A stretch of 64,000 nt of DNA from Stichopus chloronotus (lineage: Eukaryota > Echinodermata > Holothuroidea > Aspidochirotida > Stichopodidae). Below the pieces are notes generated by a model. It had not been told where the DNA came from and did no database searches. It worked only from the letters and a program-made list of their open reading frames with translations. The position numbers and the translations under genes are program-made. Location: the NCBI GenBank assembly GCA_021234535.1, contig SFZH01000008.1:22655091-22719090 (forward strand), read 5' to 3'. The stretch's first letter is position 1. Every line of letters starts with the position of its first letter. Shown here piece after piece: positions 12,901 through 26,300 of this stretch.

Positions 12901-15900
12901 TGAAACTCTTTCCAATTTAGAGTGCCACTCAACACCTCACTGCACTCCCGATGCACTGTGACTGTCACACTAAGACTGCAAAGTCTGCTTCTTCACCCAA
13001 GAGTTCAAGACTGCTGGGGGCTTAGCAGACTTGAAGGCAAATTTTTCCAAGTTTGATCTTTGTTCAACAGTGACTTTGCCTCCTTCGTTGAACTCAAATT
13101 TTACGATGAGAAAAATTCCCAATACACATACTGTATGATATCTGTATACATGTAGTTCTACAGTAAATTATCTCCTGTCTATAGAGCTGGCCACTGTGAC
13201 TGTACAGTACTTCCACCACAGAAGGGAGCTTCAGTGAACTAAAACAAATTTTCCCAGATTGGAGTCAAGTCTTTCAATTTATTTTATATAAAACTGAAGC
13301 AGGATTTTCTCAGTATTTATTCTTAATGGTTCTTCTTCTCACAAATATGCCCTTTCTCATCTTCTCTTTCTCCTTCTGTTTAAATGTTTTTTTTTCCTCT
13401 CCTTTTTCCTCTCTTTTCCTCCTAACTTTGTTCCCTCAACATTTTGCAGTAGTTGAACTGCTTTGTACAGTACACTAGTTGTGAGCCTGTAGCTTCAAAT
13501 CTTCTCTCTGTCCATTTATAATTAGATTTTTGTTGGTTGCTAGATTCATTTCTTTTCTTCTCTTCCTAGGGTCTTATCATCTCTTCTTGTAATTGCATAT
13601 GTTTGAATGTATGAGAAATTATTTTGATTGAATTGTTCTTGAACTTTTTTTTTTTGTTTCAAGAACTCTTTGTGAGGAATGCTGGTGATCATGGCCCTGA
13701 GAGGATGTATATCAAACCAGGTAGCTTTCAAGACTGGAGGGCAATGAGAGCTATTGTAAGTAGTCACTGATCAGTCATTTTCATCTCTTTCTTTAAAGTG
13801 TACGGTACTGTAGTGCGGTGACCCATTGTATGTTTAAACTTTCAAGTTGCATTTTCACTTGCAATGTGAAGCAGCTCAACTAGTGATAATATGTTCTCAT
13901 TTGATTCAAATTGTTGATTGACTACTGTACAGTATACAACACAGTAGTACAGTGTACAAGTAGAATCATGAATATCATTGCATGAGTGACAATTGAATCA
14001 ATGTACAAGAAATAAATTGGCTAAGACATGTGATTGGTAGAATCATTAATGTCATTAAGTATGTTGCAGCATCCATTCTCATTATATCTATGCATAATTT
14101 GAAGTGAATAGTCACATTGAACCTGTATTATTATGACTACTGTGGTTTTCAATGTTATGTGATGTTACATCACATACTGTAAATGAAAAAGAAAGCTAAC
14201 AACGTGACTGATTGACTTGAAATAAACCCTCACTGATACTTACAGTAACTGTGTCTTTGTACTGAATATTCAACGTCTAAACTGAAAAACAAGCACTGCG
14301 ACATTTTAGGGTAAGTCCTGTATTTTATCAGTACTGCATATGACTTCTGTTTTCTTTAATATTTGGTTCATTTTTTTTCTGTGTTTTAAGCATTTATTGT
14401 TGTTTTGTTATTTTTCAGGGATTCTATGCTCTACTAACAGGAGTACCAGTGGCAATAATTGTTACATATGTGAATGTTTTCATTGGTAAGTTTGTCAATA
14501 TATGGGGTTGTTAAGGAGATCTTTCAAAACATATTGCCAATTGATTGATCTGATGTGTCATGAACACATTATAGTTATTTAATTTATGCAATGACAAATG
14601 GGTGTAGAAGCAGGACATTCCACTGCTTGTATCAGGTACAGTAGGTGTGCTGCTCATATCAGGTAGGTAATATTGCTTGAATTTGCTTCTATAAGGTACT
14701 GTAGGTCTATTACCCTTATCAGGTAGGCATGCATACTGCTCATATCAGGTAGGTCTACTGGTTGTATCAGGTATGCCCACTGCATGTATTCAATTGAGAC
14801 TACTTGATATTTTATCTTTGCTAACAGTTCAGTCACTTTTATTATGATTTTACTGTATGCCTATTCTGCACCATTTGTTTTTAGCTGCAGTAAAGTCCTC
14901 TCCCACGATCAGTTCCTTTGTCTTTTGTTTTAAAGTAGAGACGGCTAATTAAGATGTATTATAGTGGACTGATACCAGAAAGAGATTGTGTCCACAAAGA
15001 AGATTTATCCTTTCAGTGATATTTTTTATCAGTACTGTACTGTACATATTTTTGTTCCTAATATACGTAACACCATTATGTTAACTATATCTTCATATTG
15101 TTAATCACGATGTAATTTTCCAGGAAATTTCTGTCAGTAAACCGTATATCATATATTAATCTACCCTTATTAGAAATACATACACATACATCCACTGATG
15201 AGAGCACATCCATACACCAGTGAAGTAAAGTATATGTCATCAATTATCTCTGTCTCACATAGTGAGAATGTTGACTTTGATATTTCTGATTTTGTTCTTT
15301 TTGGTTTCAAGGAGAAGCTACATATGCAGAGATCCCAGAAGGTTATGAACCTGAACACTGGGAGTACTACAAAGTAAGATATACAAACAAACTTAACTAC
15401 CTGTAGTTGCTATTAATTCACGACCAGAAATAATTATTGTTATATCATATCAAATCTTTAATGTATGCTGACATTTTGAAGACAGCTTCCTTCAGAGGTC
15501 ATCTTACAACACACTTTGTTTGCCTTGAATGAAACCACTTTTTCAGTTTGCACAGAATAGTTCATTGAGAACTTTACTGTTTGCCTCATATGTAGGTTGA
15601 TGGAAACTAAATTGATGACTACATACATACTCAGTTTATTAAGAGCGTGACAAGTTTCTGTACAAACATCCTAGTTATGTGGATAACCTACCTACTCAGT
15701 GAACCTACAGTACCTAAGCAGTGAACCTAATAATAGTGAACCTACACTACCAACTCAGTGAACCTAATAGTACAATAGTGAATCTACAGTACAGTACCTC
15801 CTCAATGAACCTACAGCAGTGAGCCTACAGTAGCTACTCAGTAGTTTTGGCTAATTATCTACAAAATGCTGGCATTATTCATCACATTCTGTAATTAATA

Positions 15901-17728
15901 ATGAATTTGTCATCATTTATGTTTGCCATATGAGAAGGAAGCATCTATAGCTTGTATTTAAAGCTCTAATCAATTGAACAAACATTGCTGTGGTGGTTGT
16001 CATATTGTAGTATTCCACACTATTTCATAGTAATGCTAATCTTGCTGCAGTACTGTAACCATGGTGACCGTCTAATGCTGCAGTACTGTAACCCTGGTGA
16101 CCGTCTAATGCTGCAGTACTGTAACCCTGGTGACCGTCTAATGCTGCAGTACTGTAACCCTGGTGACTGTCTAATGCTACAGTACTGTAACCCTGGTGAC
16201 TGTCTAATGCTGCAGTACTGTACTTACACTGCGGTATCACACTGCTAATGCTGTAATTCTTATTTAATCACTCAAAGGCTCTTTGCTTCTGTTTCTCATG
16301 CAGCATCCAATAACAAGGTTTGTCGCCAAACATTTCACAGCTAGCCCACAACAAAATTATGAAAAAATGGCACATTACATCCAAATTGAGAGTGAAAAGA
16401 TTAAAGAAAGGTAAGCATAATGCTGTATACTTGAAAAGTTCAGTATAAACAGTTGAATTAAGAAGTTTGCCAAACATTTGTAGAATTTGCTAAATGACTT
16501 TGAAATGGTTTCATTCTTTCTAAAATAGTCAAAATATCTTTGTCCTTGTGTTTTTTTTTTTTGTACTATGATTAGTTCCAATTGTCTACTTTGATGTAAA
16601 TTTCCATTTGGGTGACAATCCCAGAGGTGGGACCTGCAGCAACGCCAATGGTAGGGCCTGTTAGTATAGCCAATCGGCAGGTGGGGCCTGTGAGTGTAAC
16701 CAATGGGCAGATGGGGTCTGTAACCGAACTAGAGGTGTTGTTGCCGGGCAAATTTGGCCTCTCATGATCTAATTTGTAGCAGACAATCTGAGAGGTGAAA
16801 CATGCAAGCGGCTGACAGGTGAGTGAGTCCTGTAGACAACCTATAGGTGGAATCTGTAGCCAAACAAGAGACAGTACCTACAGTCAACTTAAAAGTGGAG
16901 ACCAACATTGTGCATTTCATGATCTATACCATTAGATACAGGATTAATGATATGCATTGATCTAATGTTAACTTAGAATAATTGTGAAAGTTCTGCAGAA
17001 AAGTGTTTTCCTCAAAGGTTACTGGGACAGTCCCTCTTGGATAAAAAGACGGTAGACTCCATTATAGAGAGTGATTTGTCATATGCTGTCATATATCATA
17101 GTACTTAAAACAATGTTGGTACTTTGTCAATTGCGCATGAATATTGTTGCCATGTTGTTGATGGTGTTACCTGTTCGTGGGGTTCATTTTCAGTAAATTT
17201 TTTGTTGTTTTCATTTGTTTTGTTTTTTACAAGAGTAACATAACTCTGAAATAGCCACTACTGCTGATGTTGCCTATTGTATGAAGTGACTGGCTATAAA
17301 CTGTTCAAAGTACTGCTAGTATTCAATATCATTTGGTCAAGTTAGTAGCAACATTTTACATCTTATTCAAAATTAATATTAATGAACAGTATAGTGACTG
17401 TGAGTAAATTTAGGTTTCATAATGATTAGGTTAATTGAAATTAATGGTAATGTGCAGTTAAGTAACTGAGTAAATTGAGGTTTCATAATGATAAGGTCAA
17501 TTGAAATCGTTGCTCTTGACAGAAGTTTTTTTGTCAACTCTTAAGTGTTGAACTATCGATAGATGTTTGTTAGAATTAAGATGTTTTTCAGTTGATGCAT
17601 TTACTTTTAAATATTTTGTTTAAATCAACAGAAAAACAGAAAAGGCTGTGAGGAAGATGATGAGAGAAAGAGGAGATGGTCCTTGGTTTTACACAGAAGT
17701 GCAAGGACCACCAAAAGATGATAATTAA
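9911..17728 (+). CDS. NDUFB5: NADH dehydrogenase (complex I) subunit NDUFB5 (six exons, complete)
   Basis: This is an accessory subunit (SGDH) of mitochondrial complex I, anchored in the inner membrane by one helix. Coding exons are 9911-10016, 13664-13755, 14419-14485, 15312-15373, 16304-16410 and 17632-17728. All have GT-AG borders and agreeing phases, totalling 531 bases and 176 residues; human NDUFB5 is 189. The start [16 protein letters not shown] is Arg-rich without acids, as expected for mitochondrial import. Landmarks are RNAGDHG (residues 40-46), a membrane helix [20 protein letters not shown] (67-86), [21 protein letters not shown] (94-114), and near the C terminus [13 protein letters not shown]. 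These match the family's [31 protein letters not shown] and RGDGPWYYYE blocks. Intron 1 is 3.6 kb. Introns 2 to 5 carry small tandem repeats. Identification is firm. Confidence 0.95.
10017..13663 (+). other. NDUFB5 intron 1
   Basis: This is a 3.6-kb intron starting GTGAGG and ending TTTTTTTTTGTTTCAAG. It holds a two-copy repeat at 10919-11240 and a C-run region near 10398-10470. A 156-codon open frame at 11521-11991 is Cys-rich in its first half but matches no family I know and has no splice context. I treat it as chance or repeat-derived. Confidence 0.7.
10919..11240. repeat. Two tandem copies of a 162-bp repeat
   Basis: Both copies start GGAATGC-AGG and carry GATAACTCAAT, then a stretch ending GTGTGTATGTGTAT, then CATATTAATGAGTG, with about 162 bp between equivalent points (10920 and 11082). 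They have diverged by substitutions and a small insertion (CTACAGTTCATA) in the second copy. Confidence 0.75.
14590..14790. repeat. Irregular short tandem repeat in NDUFB5 intron 3
   Basis: The phrase ATATCAGGTAGGT or TATCAGGTA recurs about six times with variable spacing of roughly 20 to 45 bp, joined by CTGCTCAT or CTGCTTGT. It is a degraded minisatellite with no coding role. Confidence 0.65.
15660..15850. repeat. Short tandem repeat in NDUFB5 intron 4
   Basis: GTGAACCTACAGTA and close variants (GTGAACCTAATAGT, GTGAATCTACAGTA) recur about eight times, often joined by CTACTCA. The copies are irregular, so this is a diverged array. Confidence 0.7.
16043..16235. repeat. 33-bp minisatellite in NDUFB5 intron 4
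   Basis: About five and a half near-identical copies of a 33-bp unit with GCTGCAGTACTGTAACC and TGGTGACCGTCTAAT. Because 33 is a multiple of three, open frames appear on both strands here. They are repeat artefacts. Confidence 0.92.
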
Positions 17729-17794
17729 ATTACAGAAAAGAACTCTTGTAGAAATTATTTCAAGATATAATACAAATGAAAAGTGAAACAAATC

Positions 17795-18235
17795 TTGGAT
17801 ATATTGACATCCTCTTTACTGAGTAGAAATATTGGCAGACATGTTTACTTACACTCTGGTGAAAATAGTGGCAGACGTATTCACTTACAGTACTGCCTGT
17901 TTGAAATATTGGCAGACATGTTCACTTGCAGTATAGTCTGGTTGAAATATTGGCAGACATGTTCACTCACAGTATGGTCTGGTTGAACTATTGGCAGACA
18001 TGTTCACTTACAGTATTGGTCTGGTTGAACTATTGGCAGACATGTTCACTCACAGTATGGTCTGGTTGAACTATTGGCAGATATGTTCACTCACAGTATG
18101 GTCTTGTTGAACTATTGGCAGACATGTTCACCTACAGTATGGTCTGGTTGAACTATTGGCAGACATGTTCACTTATAGTATGGTCTGGTTGAACTATTGG
18201 CAGTTATCTTCACTCACAGTCTGGATATTTGTGGA
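17795..18235. repeat. About 40-bp minisatellite downstream of NDUFB5
   Basis: Around ten copies of a unit containing TATTGGCAGACATGTTCACT, then ACAGTATGGTCTGGTTGAAC. The first copies are more diverged than the middle ones. It begins within 70 bases of the stop codon, in the presumed 3' UTR. Confidence 0.92.
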
Positions 18236-18239
18236 ATGT

Positions 18240-18785
18240 TTTGCCACATCATGATGAGGAGGAGTCCCTGTGAACTACTGTCTAAGCAGTTGTGAAGCTG
18301 TTCATTACATTATGTGTGAAGTACTGTCTAAGCAGTCGTGAACGTGTTCATTACATTATGTGTGAAGTACTGTCTAAGCAGTCGTGAACCTGTTCATTAC
18401 ATTATGTGTGAAGTATTGTCTAAGTAGTCGTGAACGTGTTCATTACATTATGTGTGAAGTACTGTCTAAGCAGTCGTGAACGTGTTCATTACATTACAGT
18501 ATGTGTGAAGTACTTTCGAAGCAGTTGTTAACCTGTTTTACTACATTATGTGTGAACCACTTTCTAGGGAGTCGTGAACCTGTTCATCGCATTATGTGTG
18601 AACAACTGTCTAAGTAGTTGTGAACCTGTTTATTACATTATTTGTGAACCACTGAGGAGTTGTGAACCTGTGGATTATGAACATCTGTTGAAGAAGTCTT
18701 GCTTTATTGCATTACATGTGAACCACTGTCGAGGCAGTCATTATCCTGATTATTACATTGCTTGTAATGATAGAACCACAAAAGA
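18240..18785. repeat. 46-bp minisatellite downstream of NDUFB5
   Basis: About ten copies of a 46-bp unit containing GTGAAGTACTGTCTAAGCAG, then TCGTGAACGTGTTCATTACA. It follows the 40-bp array directly but is unrelated in sequence. Copies at the right end are degraded. Confidence 0.92.
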
Positions 18786-18890
18786 TCATCAGTGAGTGGT
18801 GATCTGTCAACTATAGATGATGGCTTCTTTACCATTAGATGTCTGGTTCCGAGATTTTGTTTTGAATAAATGAATTTGTGAATACTTTTG

Positions 18891-20625
18891 ACTTAGTTTT
18901 GACTTGTTGTGCATTCTTTGGAATTTGCTGTAATAAGAAACACACCACAACACACCACATTTAGTTTTCAAAGTCTTGAACAAGAAAATACTAATATTGT
19001 AAAGACTAATTGAAGTATACTTAAGTCAGGGACACCATTTCTGGTTGTTTAATCGATAGCTGATGTCTTCTTTCAAAGTTCTTTCTTCACTCATACAATT
19101 ACTTAGATTAGATGACTGGTTAAACCCTTTCAAATAATGAACAAGGTCATAAACTTAAAAGGTTGAGATTTTAATTTTACAACAGAGCTTTGCTTGGTTA
19201 ACACAATTCATTCCTGCTCATGGCATAACTGTAACATACTTTTGAAATTCAACCAGTAGAGTGACACATGTAGCCTTTAAGATAGTGATCAGGTTTAGAA
19301 ATTTCTTCTGTTTTTCAAAACGAAGATAAATTTCATGGATAAAACGATTTACACGTTGCTAGGGCGATGAAAGGCGGGCGAAGAGTAGGTGGGCTCGTGG
19401 AACAACAGAAATTTTGGAATTTTTTTTAGGAGATTTTCGTTGTCATCAACTTATGAGGAGCGATTTCAAGCTTTTTTCTCAAATGCTTTTGAGGACTTTG
19501 AGCGAAACACCATTGAACGGAACATACGGGGCTGGGCGCACCTTGACACCCCCAGTCTACGCTGGTCTGTGTTTCAACAGTTCCTTACATGACCTATAGG
19601 AAAATTGTGATACCCAACCAGACACACAAAGACACGCAAAAATGCACATTGACTGCTTTCATTGCTGGTCAGAAAATGAAACAGAAAGTAACTGTGAAGT
19701 GTTGTATAGTGGAATATATAGGCCAGTCCATGTAACACACAGCAGTGTTTGAGAGCGTAGCGTAGGTGAATTACAAAGGGGTTTGTGTGGACATTTTTAT
19801 TCACTACTTTTTTCATAAAGGATTATCAGTACTTACAGGCTAAAATGTGCAGGCATCCTATGGTTTTTAACCATCTATGTGTTTGTCGATCACCGTAATC
19901 ATCCAGTGCCTGATTCGCTGCGTATGGTGGGTCCAGATATTTCCACAGTGCAAGTATGCAAATTTGTTAAGGACCCCGGCAAATTTTAAGTCAAGTCACG
20001 AGTCAACACAGTGCAAGATCAATACCAGATCATTACGTCCAGAGTCTAGGTCTTGGTGGTCCGAGTCTTGGCGGTTCTGAGATGGGCCTCGAGTCCAAGA
20101 GTGGATCAAGTCACTGCTTCACGACATCTTTGCGCATGTCTTCACGACATGTGGTCTCATTTTATACTGAGCAACTTTTGTGTAACTTTTTTTGGTAACT
20201 TCAAACAAAAACAATCATCTCAAATTCGTCCAAATTAATTTGGTAAATATTTTAATCATCTCATAGCCTATAATTCATTTGCTCAAACCCAGAGAGTTCC
20301 CTGGTTCGCCACACCAGTGAAACGTGGAAGCTATCGGCCAAGGAGATGGTAAGCCAAATGATCAATAAATTAAAAACTCGGATAATCAACATAATCCATC
20401 TTTGTCGGCCTAATAAACATGGAATTATGTCTAGTTTATCGATGGTAAATATTATGATCAGCCGCGATGATTTAAGGTTATGCCGAAAATCATGTTTTTT
20501 TTTTACGATATCACAGATAAAGTGACATTTGATGTTGGAAAAAGGAGAATTTCAAACGATATATCATGTCCATAGGTGATAATCATGTCCATTCCGGGTG
20601 ATAATCCAAGTAGTATAGGTGATAT
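18891..20625. other. Intergenic stretch, no gene seen
   Basis: No exon is supported. Open frames at 19389-19599 overlap in two frames and lack family features. GTCACGAGTCAAC and nearby GAGTC-containing words around 19995-20110 form a weak short repeat. Confidence 0.4.
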
Positions 20626-21904
20626 TGTGAAATAGGGGGAATTTCACAAGTGGAATATTTGTGTTCAACCTGTTCCGGTTGGGGTTTTTTTGTAATGTGC
20701 ATTAGACCACTAACTCTTAACTTTGTTCTCTTTCTGTTCTTATATACTGTTTGTCATCTTTCCAAGTAAACATTAGTGAGGGTCAGTGACCGTGTCCTTT
20801 CCCAGTAAAACTTCTTCTTTGTTCACCAGAGGGATTAGAGTCTTGAAAATGGGGTTTGTTGTCTCCTTTCTGTGAGAGGCTTAAAACTAGTTGTTTATCA
20901 TCTTGGTGGTTAAGCAGGGAGTGTATGGTTTATTGCCAAATTGGGACAAAGGGATGACTGGTTTAGCTCATGAATCCTCAGAGGACATGGTAGTGAGTCA
21001 GAATGTGTCATGTATGTGACCTAATTAATATGAAGCATGTAGCTCTGGCCAATGGTCAATTTATTTTATCTAGAAGACTCACTTCATTGGTTGATATGCC
21101 ATTTGTTTTGGAAAAGCAGCCCATCCCTGAAAGTTACATGGTATACAGTGGTATGCAATATGAGTGTATTGTACATGTACTATACATAGGGTTTGCTATA
21201 GGGAGAGTTCCCTTAAATACTAAGTGCATGAATTAAATTAAGTGGAGAACCCAGTTGACTTCCGCACTGGAGGGTTGCTCACATTTTAAGGTAGCTTTCA
21301 AGCATATTGATTTCTGCTGCCAAGTTGAGACCGACTTAGACAAGTTTTTGCTGCTTTCAAGAGGATTGTGTCTTTAAGGTTCGCTTCACAATCAGAAGGA
21401 TTTGTGCAAGTGGTGAAATTATTTTTATTATAGTAATTTGGCCCGAAGAAGAGGCCGGGAGAATAAATTACATACCCTTGCAGATAGCAAGCTTATTCCG
21501 TATTATTATTACTATTCCGCATTTGTCTATTCCACGTGGAGATCGGAAATAAAGAGTCCGGTAACTTTTACGTCGTGTTTTCACTTTATTTGAGGAGTTG
21601 AAATTAAACGCACCCAGCGTAACTCTTTCTTGGGGAAGTGCGGACCCCCATTCGACGTAGCTGCATCGGGGTCTTAGATGCGCCCCTCGAATCTATAGTG
21701 CGTTGGCGTGAATCGGAAGGAACCCTTTAGCATTTATTTCATTTAATTACATTCGTGGAGCTTGTGGAGTTGTTTGTTATCGGAACTGGTTCAGCTGGTA
21801 CTAGACGGCGAGGACAGAGGGAAGGTACAACGAGAAGAATCTCTACCAACCACGGTGACGTAGTCAGATCAGCCAAACCCCCTTAATTATACCCCACTGT
21901 GACA
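20626..21904. mobile_element. Possible solo LTR
   Basis: The stretch starts TGTGAAATAGGGGG and ends CACTGTGACA, giving TG...CA ends. It contains a TATA-like CTTATATACTG and, near its right third, GGAAATAAAGAGTCCGG, which could be an LTR polyadenylation signal. Its GC content rises sharply at 21590-21740. No coding region is attached and I found no matching target duplication (GATAT on the left, ATTGA on the right). The call and the borders are tentative. Confidence 0.3.
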
Positions 21905-23341
21905 ATTGAACTTCTTTTAAAATAATTTATGTCCCCATTATAACAAATACATATTCTAGTCGCCCCCTACCCTAGTTTCCCTTTGTTGTGATCTGATTAT
22001 TAGTGTCTGCGAAATCGTCAAATCATACAGTCCAGTAGAGGATTAACCCCTCCCTTCATTTTGGTATATTTAATAAATACCCACGCGCTGGATCAAAGAA
22101 GGCGTGTGCTACAATATGGTGATGCACATCATTTGTTTTGCCACGAAAATTTTCAGGATACACTTTATTGAATATATCATAAAAATTTATCAGGCATAAA
22201 CAAGCCTAGCTGCCAGCTAGATTTACCAGATAAACCTGGTTTATGGGTTGAAAAGTGTTCAGATGTAATGTTGTGTAATGTTGCATAATATTACGTGATA
22301 ACCTTATTTTGCATAATCGTAAGTAACAAGTTAAGTTGCAAAACAGTCGGATGTGAGATAGGCATCGACAACACCATTTCATTACAAGGGGTTTCAGCAA
22401 CCATACTTATTGATAATCCATGTTTTTCGATCCCAAAACGGAATTTTTCTCCAATCCATAATGTGTGAATTGGTTTGTATGGATTATCGCAATTAAACCA
22501 GATCAACCAATTAACTAAGTTTTTTACAGATCTTTCTTTAAAACCATGTTGATCCCAGAAGTAACCATGTTTATCATTCGACAATCCTATATTGCCCATT
22601 GAAAATTTGATTTTCGACGCGATTGTATCGAAAATACATGTTTATTACTCGTGATCCATGAACACTATTTATTAGCATTCTGTGTCTTTCTTACCACAAT
22701 CCGATCAAGACTACGACTATTGTCGAACATTCATTGTCAATAGGTCAACTTAGGTTATGATAATCCAAGTTCATCGGAGATAAACCTAGTTTATTGGTCG
22801 AAAAATATGGTGTTCAGAGTTGACCAAGGATTTTTCGTCCATGATCTACATTGACTGTTGATAATCCACAAGTTCCCCCCCCCCCCCCCCCCCCCCGATA
22901 AACCATGTTTTTCCTTCCCAAAACATCGTTTTCGGTTGATCCAAGGTTTTTGAAAGTTGGCGATTTGGCTTGCCATACAACTCCCTGCTTGAGTTGTGTT
23001 CTGCTAACAATCTACGTAATGAACACCTCCACATTTACAGAACAATAACATATGAAGCACCTGTTTGATTAGTCACCCATCCAACAGTTGGTATCGTTAC
23101 AATACACGTACGTACATTGGTACCGTGTCACTGTCCGTTGCTCGTACTCATAGACTTGTTACCAGCTAGCAAGTAACATTGTTGATAGATGTCAAGAAGG
23201 TGCGAACGACTATAGTGTAACAGGTGTACAAAACTGTGACGTTCACGTTTGCTACGAAGTTCTGTAATTCCAGTTTTATTTTTTATTTTTGTCTGTCCTT
23301 TTTGCTAGAGGGAATTCATGCCAACAGTTTAAGATAGAATA
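21905..23341. other. Intergenic stretch before CCDC50, with palindrome-like short repeats
   Basis: Words such as GATAATCCA, GATAAACC and CATGTTTTTC recur in both orientations between 22210 and 22950. A run of 22 C lies at 22875-22896. The last few hundred bases before 23342 should hold the CCDC50-like promoter and 5' UTR. No TATA box is obvious. Confidence 0.4.
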
Positions 23342-26300
23342 ATGGAAGGTAAAGTCGCAACAGACGAAGAAAGACCAACCGTACAAGAGGGTAAGTAGCT
23401 TAGCCTAACCTTAACCCTAAATTAGGCCTAAGTTAGGCCGAGACTAAGTTAGGCTAACGCCATTCAATTTTCATGTTGTTAGGCTAGGCCTTTTTATGTT
23501 GTAAGGCTTGTTAGCCTTACAACATGAAAAGGTACATACACTCAGTCACACATCTAGGTACTGTAGCCGAGTGAAAATCCGAACATGCCAATGTTATTAT
23601 TACTAGGCCAAGGCCTACCTTACTTTTGTTGTTAGGCGACATTGTCAGTTAGAGTAGACTAGGCCTAAGGTAGGCAAGTAGTACAGGCTGGCAGTTACTT
23701 ATACTAGGTAGGGATAGGCTACACATGATCATGTCCAGGCCTAAAATGTGCGGATAACAGCCCAGTCACAGAATCAGGAACGTTAGTTACTTGTATATTT
23801 AAGCCTACCCCACAGTAGGCCTAGACATGGCATGGGTTAGCTAGCCTACTGAGTACTGTAGTGTAAGTTGGCAGCTGGAAAACGCCCAGAATAATCCACT
23901 AGTGTTGGCAATAAGGGACCAGAGTTTGGGCTTGTCAGCTTTTTCATAGTCTTTTTATGAGGACATTGCCCTTTCTGACCCTTTACTCGCTAAACTATTG
24001 AGCAGGAATATGCCCTACTCATGTAGCCTGTAGTGTAGGCCTTCTTACTGCCTGTAGCCTTGGCTTGTCTAAACAGTTACTGGTTGTTTCACCGCCTTGC
24101 AAGTTCGCCCTAACCAGTTGCCCCAAAATAACCAGTTCATCCCCAAATGCCAGGGTGCATTCAGTGTAAACGTCATGCTGTAGTGACACCAAAGTATCAA
24201 CTTTCCTACGCTGAATCCAAGTTTTCACTGTTTGGCCTGGCTGTGTATGAAGCGAAGTCTGTGCAACTTTTCCACTGACTATCCGCATAATCTGCTGATT
24301 CTAGCAGTGACTGGAGTATCAGTTTCAGTCACAGTTAGCAGAAATGACTTTTAGGGATGCTATGTAATAGAAATACCTTCTGCTCACCCCAGAATGGGTT
24401 GTGGGTGGGTGTGTGCCAGAAGGACTTAATTAGGGTATATAGACGTTGCGATTTTAGACCCCAGTTTGCCTCTAAATGCACGATAAGTGGGATGAATAGG
24501 GTCGTTCAATTGGAGGCCAAATGGTGTTAATGAAGCAGTTGTCACAACCCTCTGTACTGTATGTAGGAACGTTAAAGGACAGTCTAAGCGGAGCATCACC
24601 ATCGGTTGGTGTGGAGTGTAGAAGGCTTCCTGGGTGTTGCAAGCTGCATATGCACAGTCCTGAAACAGATCTCATGTTTACAATTTTCAAATTAATGAGA
24701 GCAAAAGTAACAGTCCAAAGGTGCTAGGTGGACGAGTTCTAACATAAGCTGTTAGTACTTGCATTGATAACATGGCCACTGTGAAGTATGTTTCAAACTT
24801 CTGACTTGACAAGATGGGTGTTACTTGTGAAAATTTGAACAGGTTAGAGCTGTTTTAACAAAGCACTTTCTGAGAGAATCAATGCTTTAATTTTGTTGTA
24901 TAGATGTCTTTGTGTGGTGCTTCTTGAAGCTATACACAAGTGCATGAAATTCCTTCAGGAATCACAGAATGCATTTAAAGCAGTGGTGCTGTACTCCCCT
25001 AGCTAGCCCACGCCCACCCCTTGGTTAAGGGTTTGCTGCTCATTCATTCACTCCATCAGTTAAGATATTGCTTTTGTGATCCTGTTGCACAGGTTTGTTT
25101 TACTGGGATCTTGCTACACAGGTTTGCTTTACTGATCAGGCAGGTATAGACAAAGTAATTGAATATTCAAGGATGGAGCTACAGTATAGTACCACACTGA
25201 AGAAAGTGTGATGCCACATAAGTTCAAATGGTGTGAATAGTACCAAATAGTCCCCTTTTACTGGCCCCCCCAAAAACAAATCACTTTGATGACTCTGTCA
25301 ATAAACTGCTTATGTGCCTTCCCAAGTTGAGGCCTGTGTTGCCTTATTTAATGCATTATTAAATGCACAAGGAAAACAATTTGCCCATTCACTTCAGTGA
25401 TTAGGAGACATTTAATCATTGAAACTGAAAAGGCTACACAATACCCTGTCCTAAGCGATTCAAAATTGCTTCCTTAACCTTCATGAAAGACTTCAGATAG
25501 GGACCTGTGACATGCTAAAACAGGTAATTGGAATTGTTTTTCATTTAGTTGCAAAGTTCATTGATTGCACCCATTACCTCAGTTCTGCCTCCCTTTAGCT
25601 CTCTTTTAAAGCTTCCATGCTTTCTTGTACTTGCTTTGTAAACCATTGAAACGGCAAAAAGGAAATGAAAACAAAAATTCATAAGCAAGTTTCACCTGAC
25701 ACTTCTGTTTGATGATTCTTGTTTTGATCTTTACAGATCACTATAAAATGAAAATGGCTACACCACAATTGCCACAAACACTATCAGTAATATCAAGGTG
25801 CCTTTTGAAGGTACAGTTGGCACTCTATTCCCTTCTACTACTGCACCACAGTGGACACAGATTGGGCCCAGTCAGGGGTAGCATACTGTATGATAGGGCC
25901 ACTCCTTGAATGTTACTTATACTGTAAAGGTCTGTGGAACTGTTAACTGACATCCATGCACCACTGTTCCATTTTCAATGTAACACAGTCGGCTGGAAGC
26001 CACAGTTTGGAGAATAGCAGTGACAAGGTCCATCTATAAATCCATATCTTTTTGTTCTTGTCGTGAGTTTCCACTGGTTTTGTTTTATGTGTGATTTTTG
26101 TGAGACACTTTGTCTCTTATGTGACATTCATGCAAAAATAAGACATAAGGAGGGGACAATATTGCCACCACAAATCTAGCCTATTTTATTTAATCCCCTG
26201 TATGATAATTGAAACCAACATTATCGTACAGGGGATGAACTAGGCCTATAAATGGGAATACTTGAAGCATGCAGTATGTTAAGAGAGCAGCCTGGCAATT

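Larger units (their letters stand above)
17729..18890 (+). other. Probable NDUFB5 3' UTR with AATAAA
   Basis: After the TAA at 17726-17728 the first good polyadenylation signal I see on the plus strand is AATAAA at 18865-18870. It is followed by a T/GT-rich stretch. If this is used, the 3' UTR is about 1.15 kb and is made largely of two minisatellites. An earlier, non-canonical site cannot be excluded. Confidence 0.5.
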
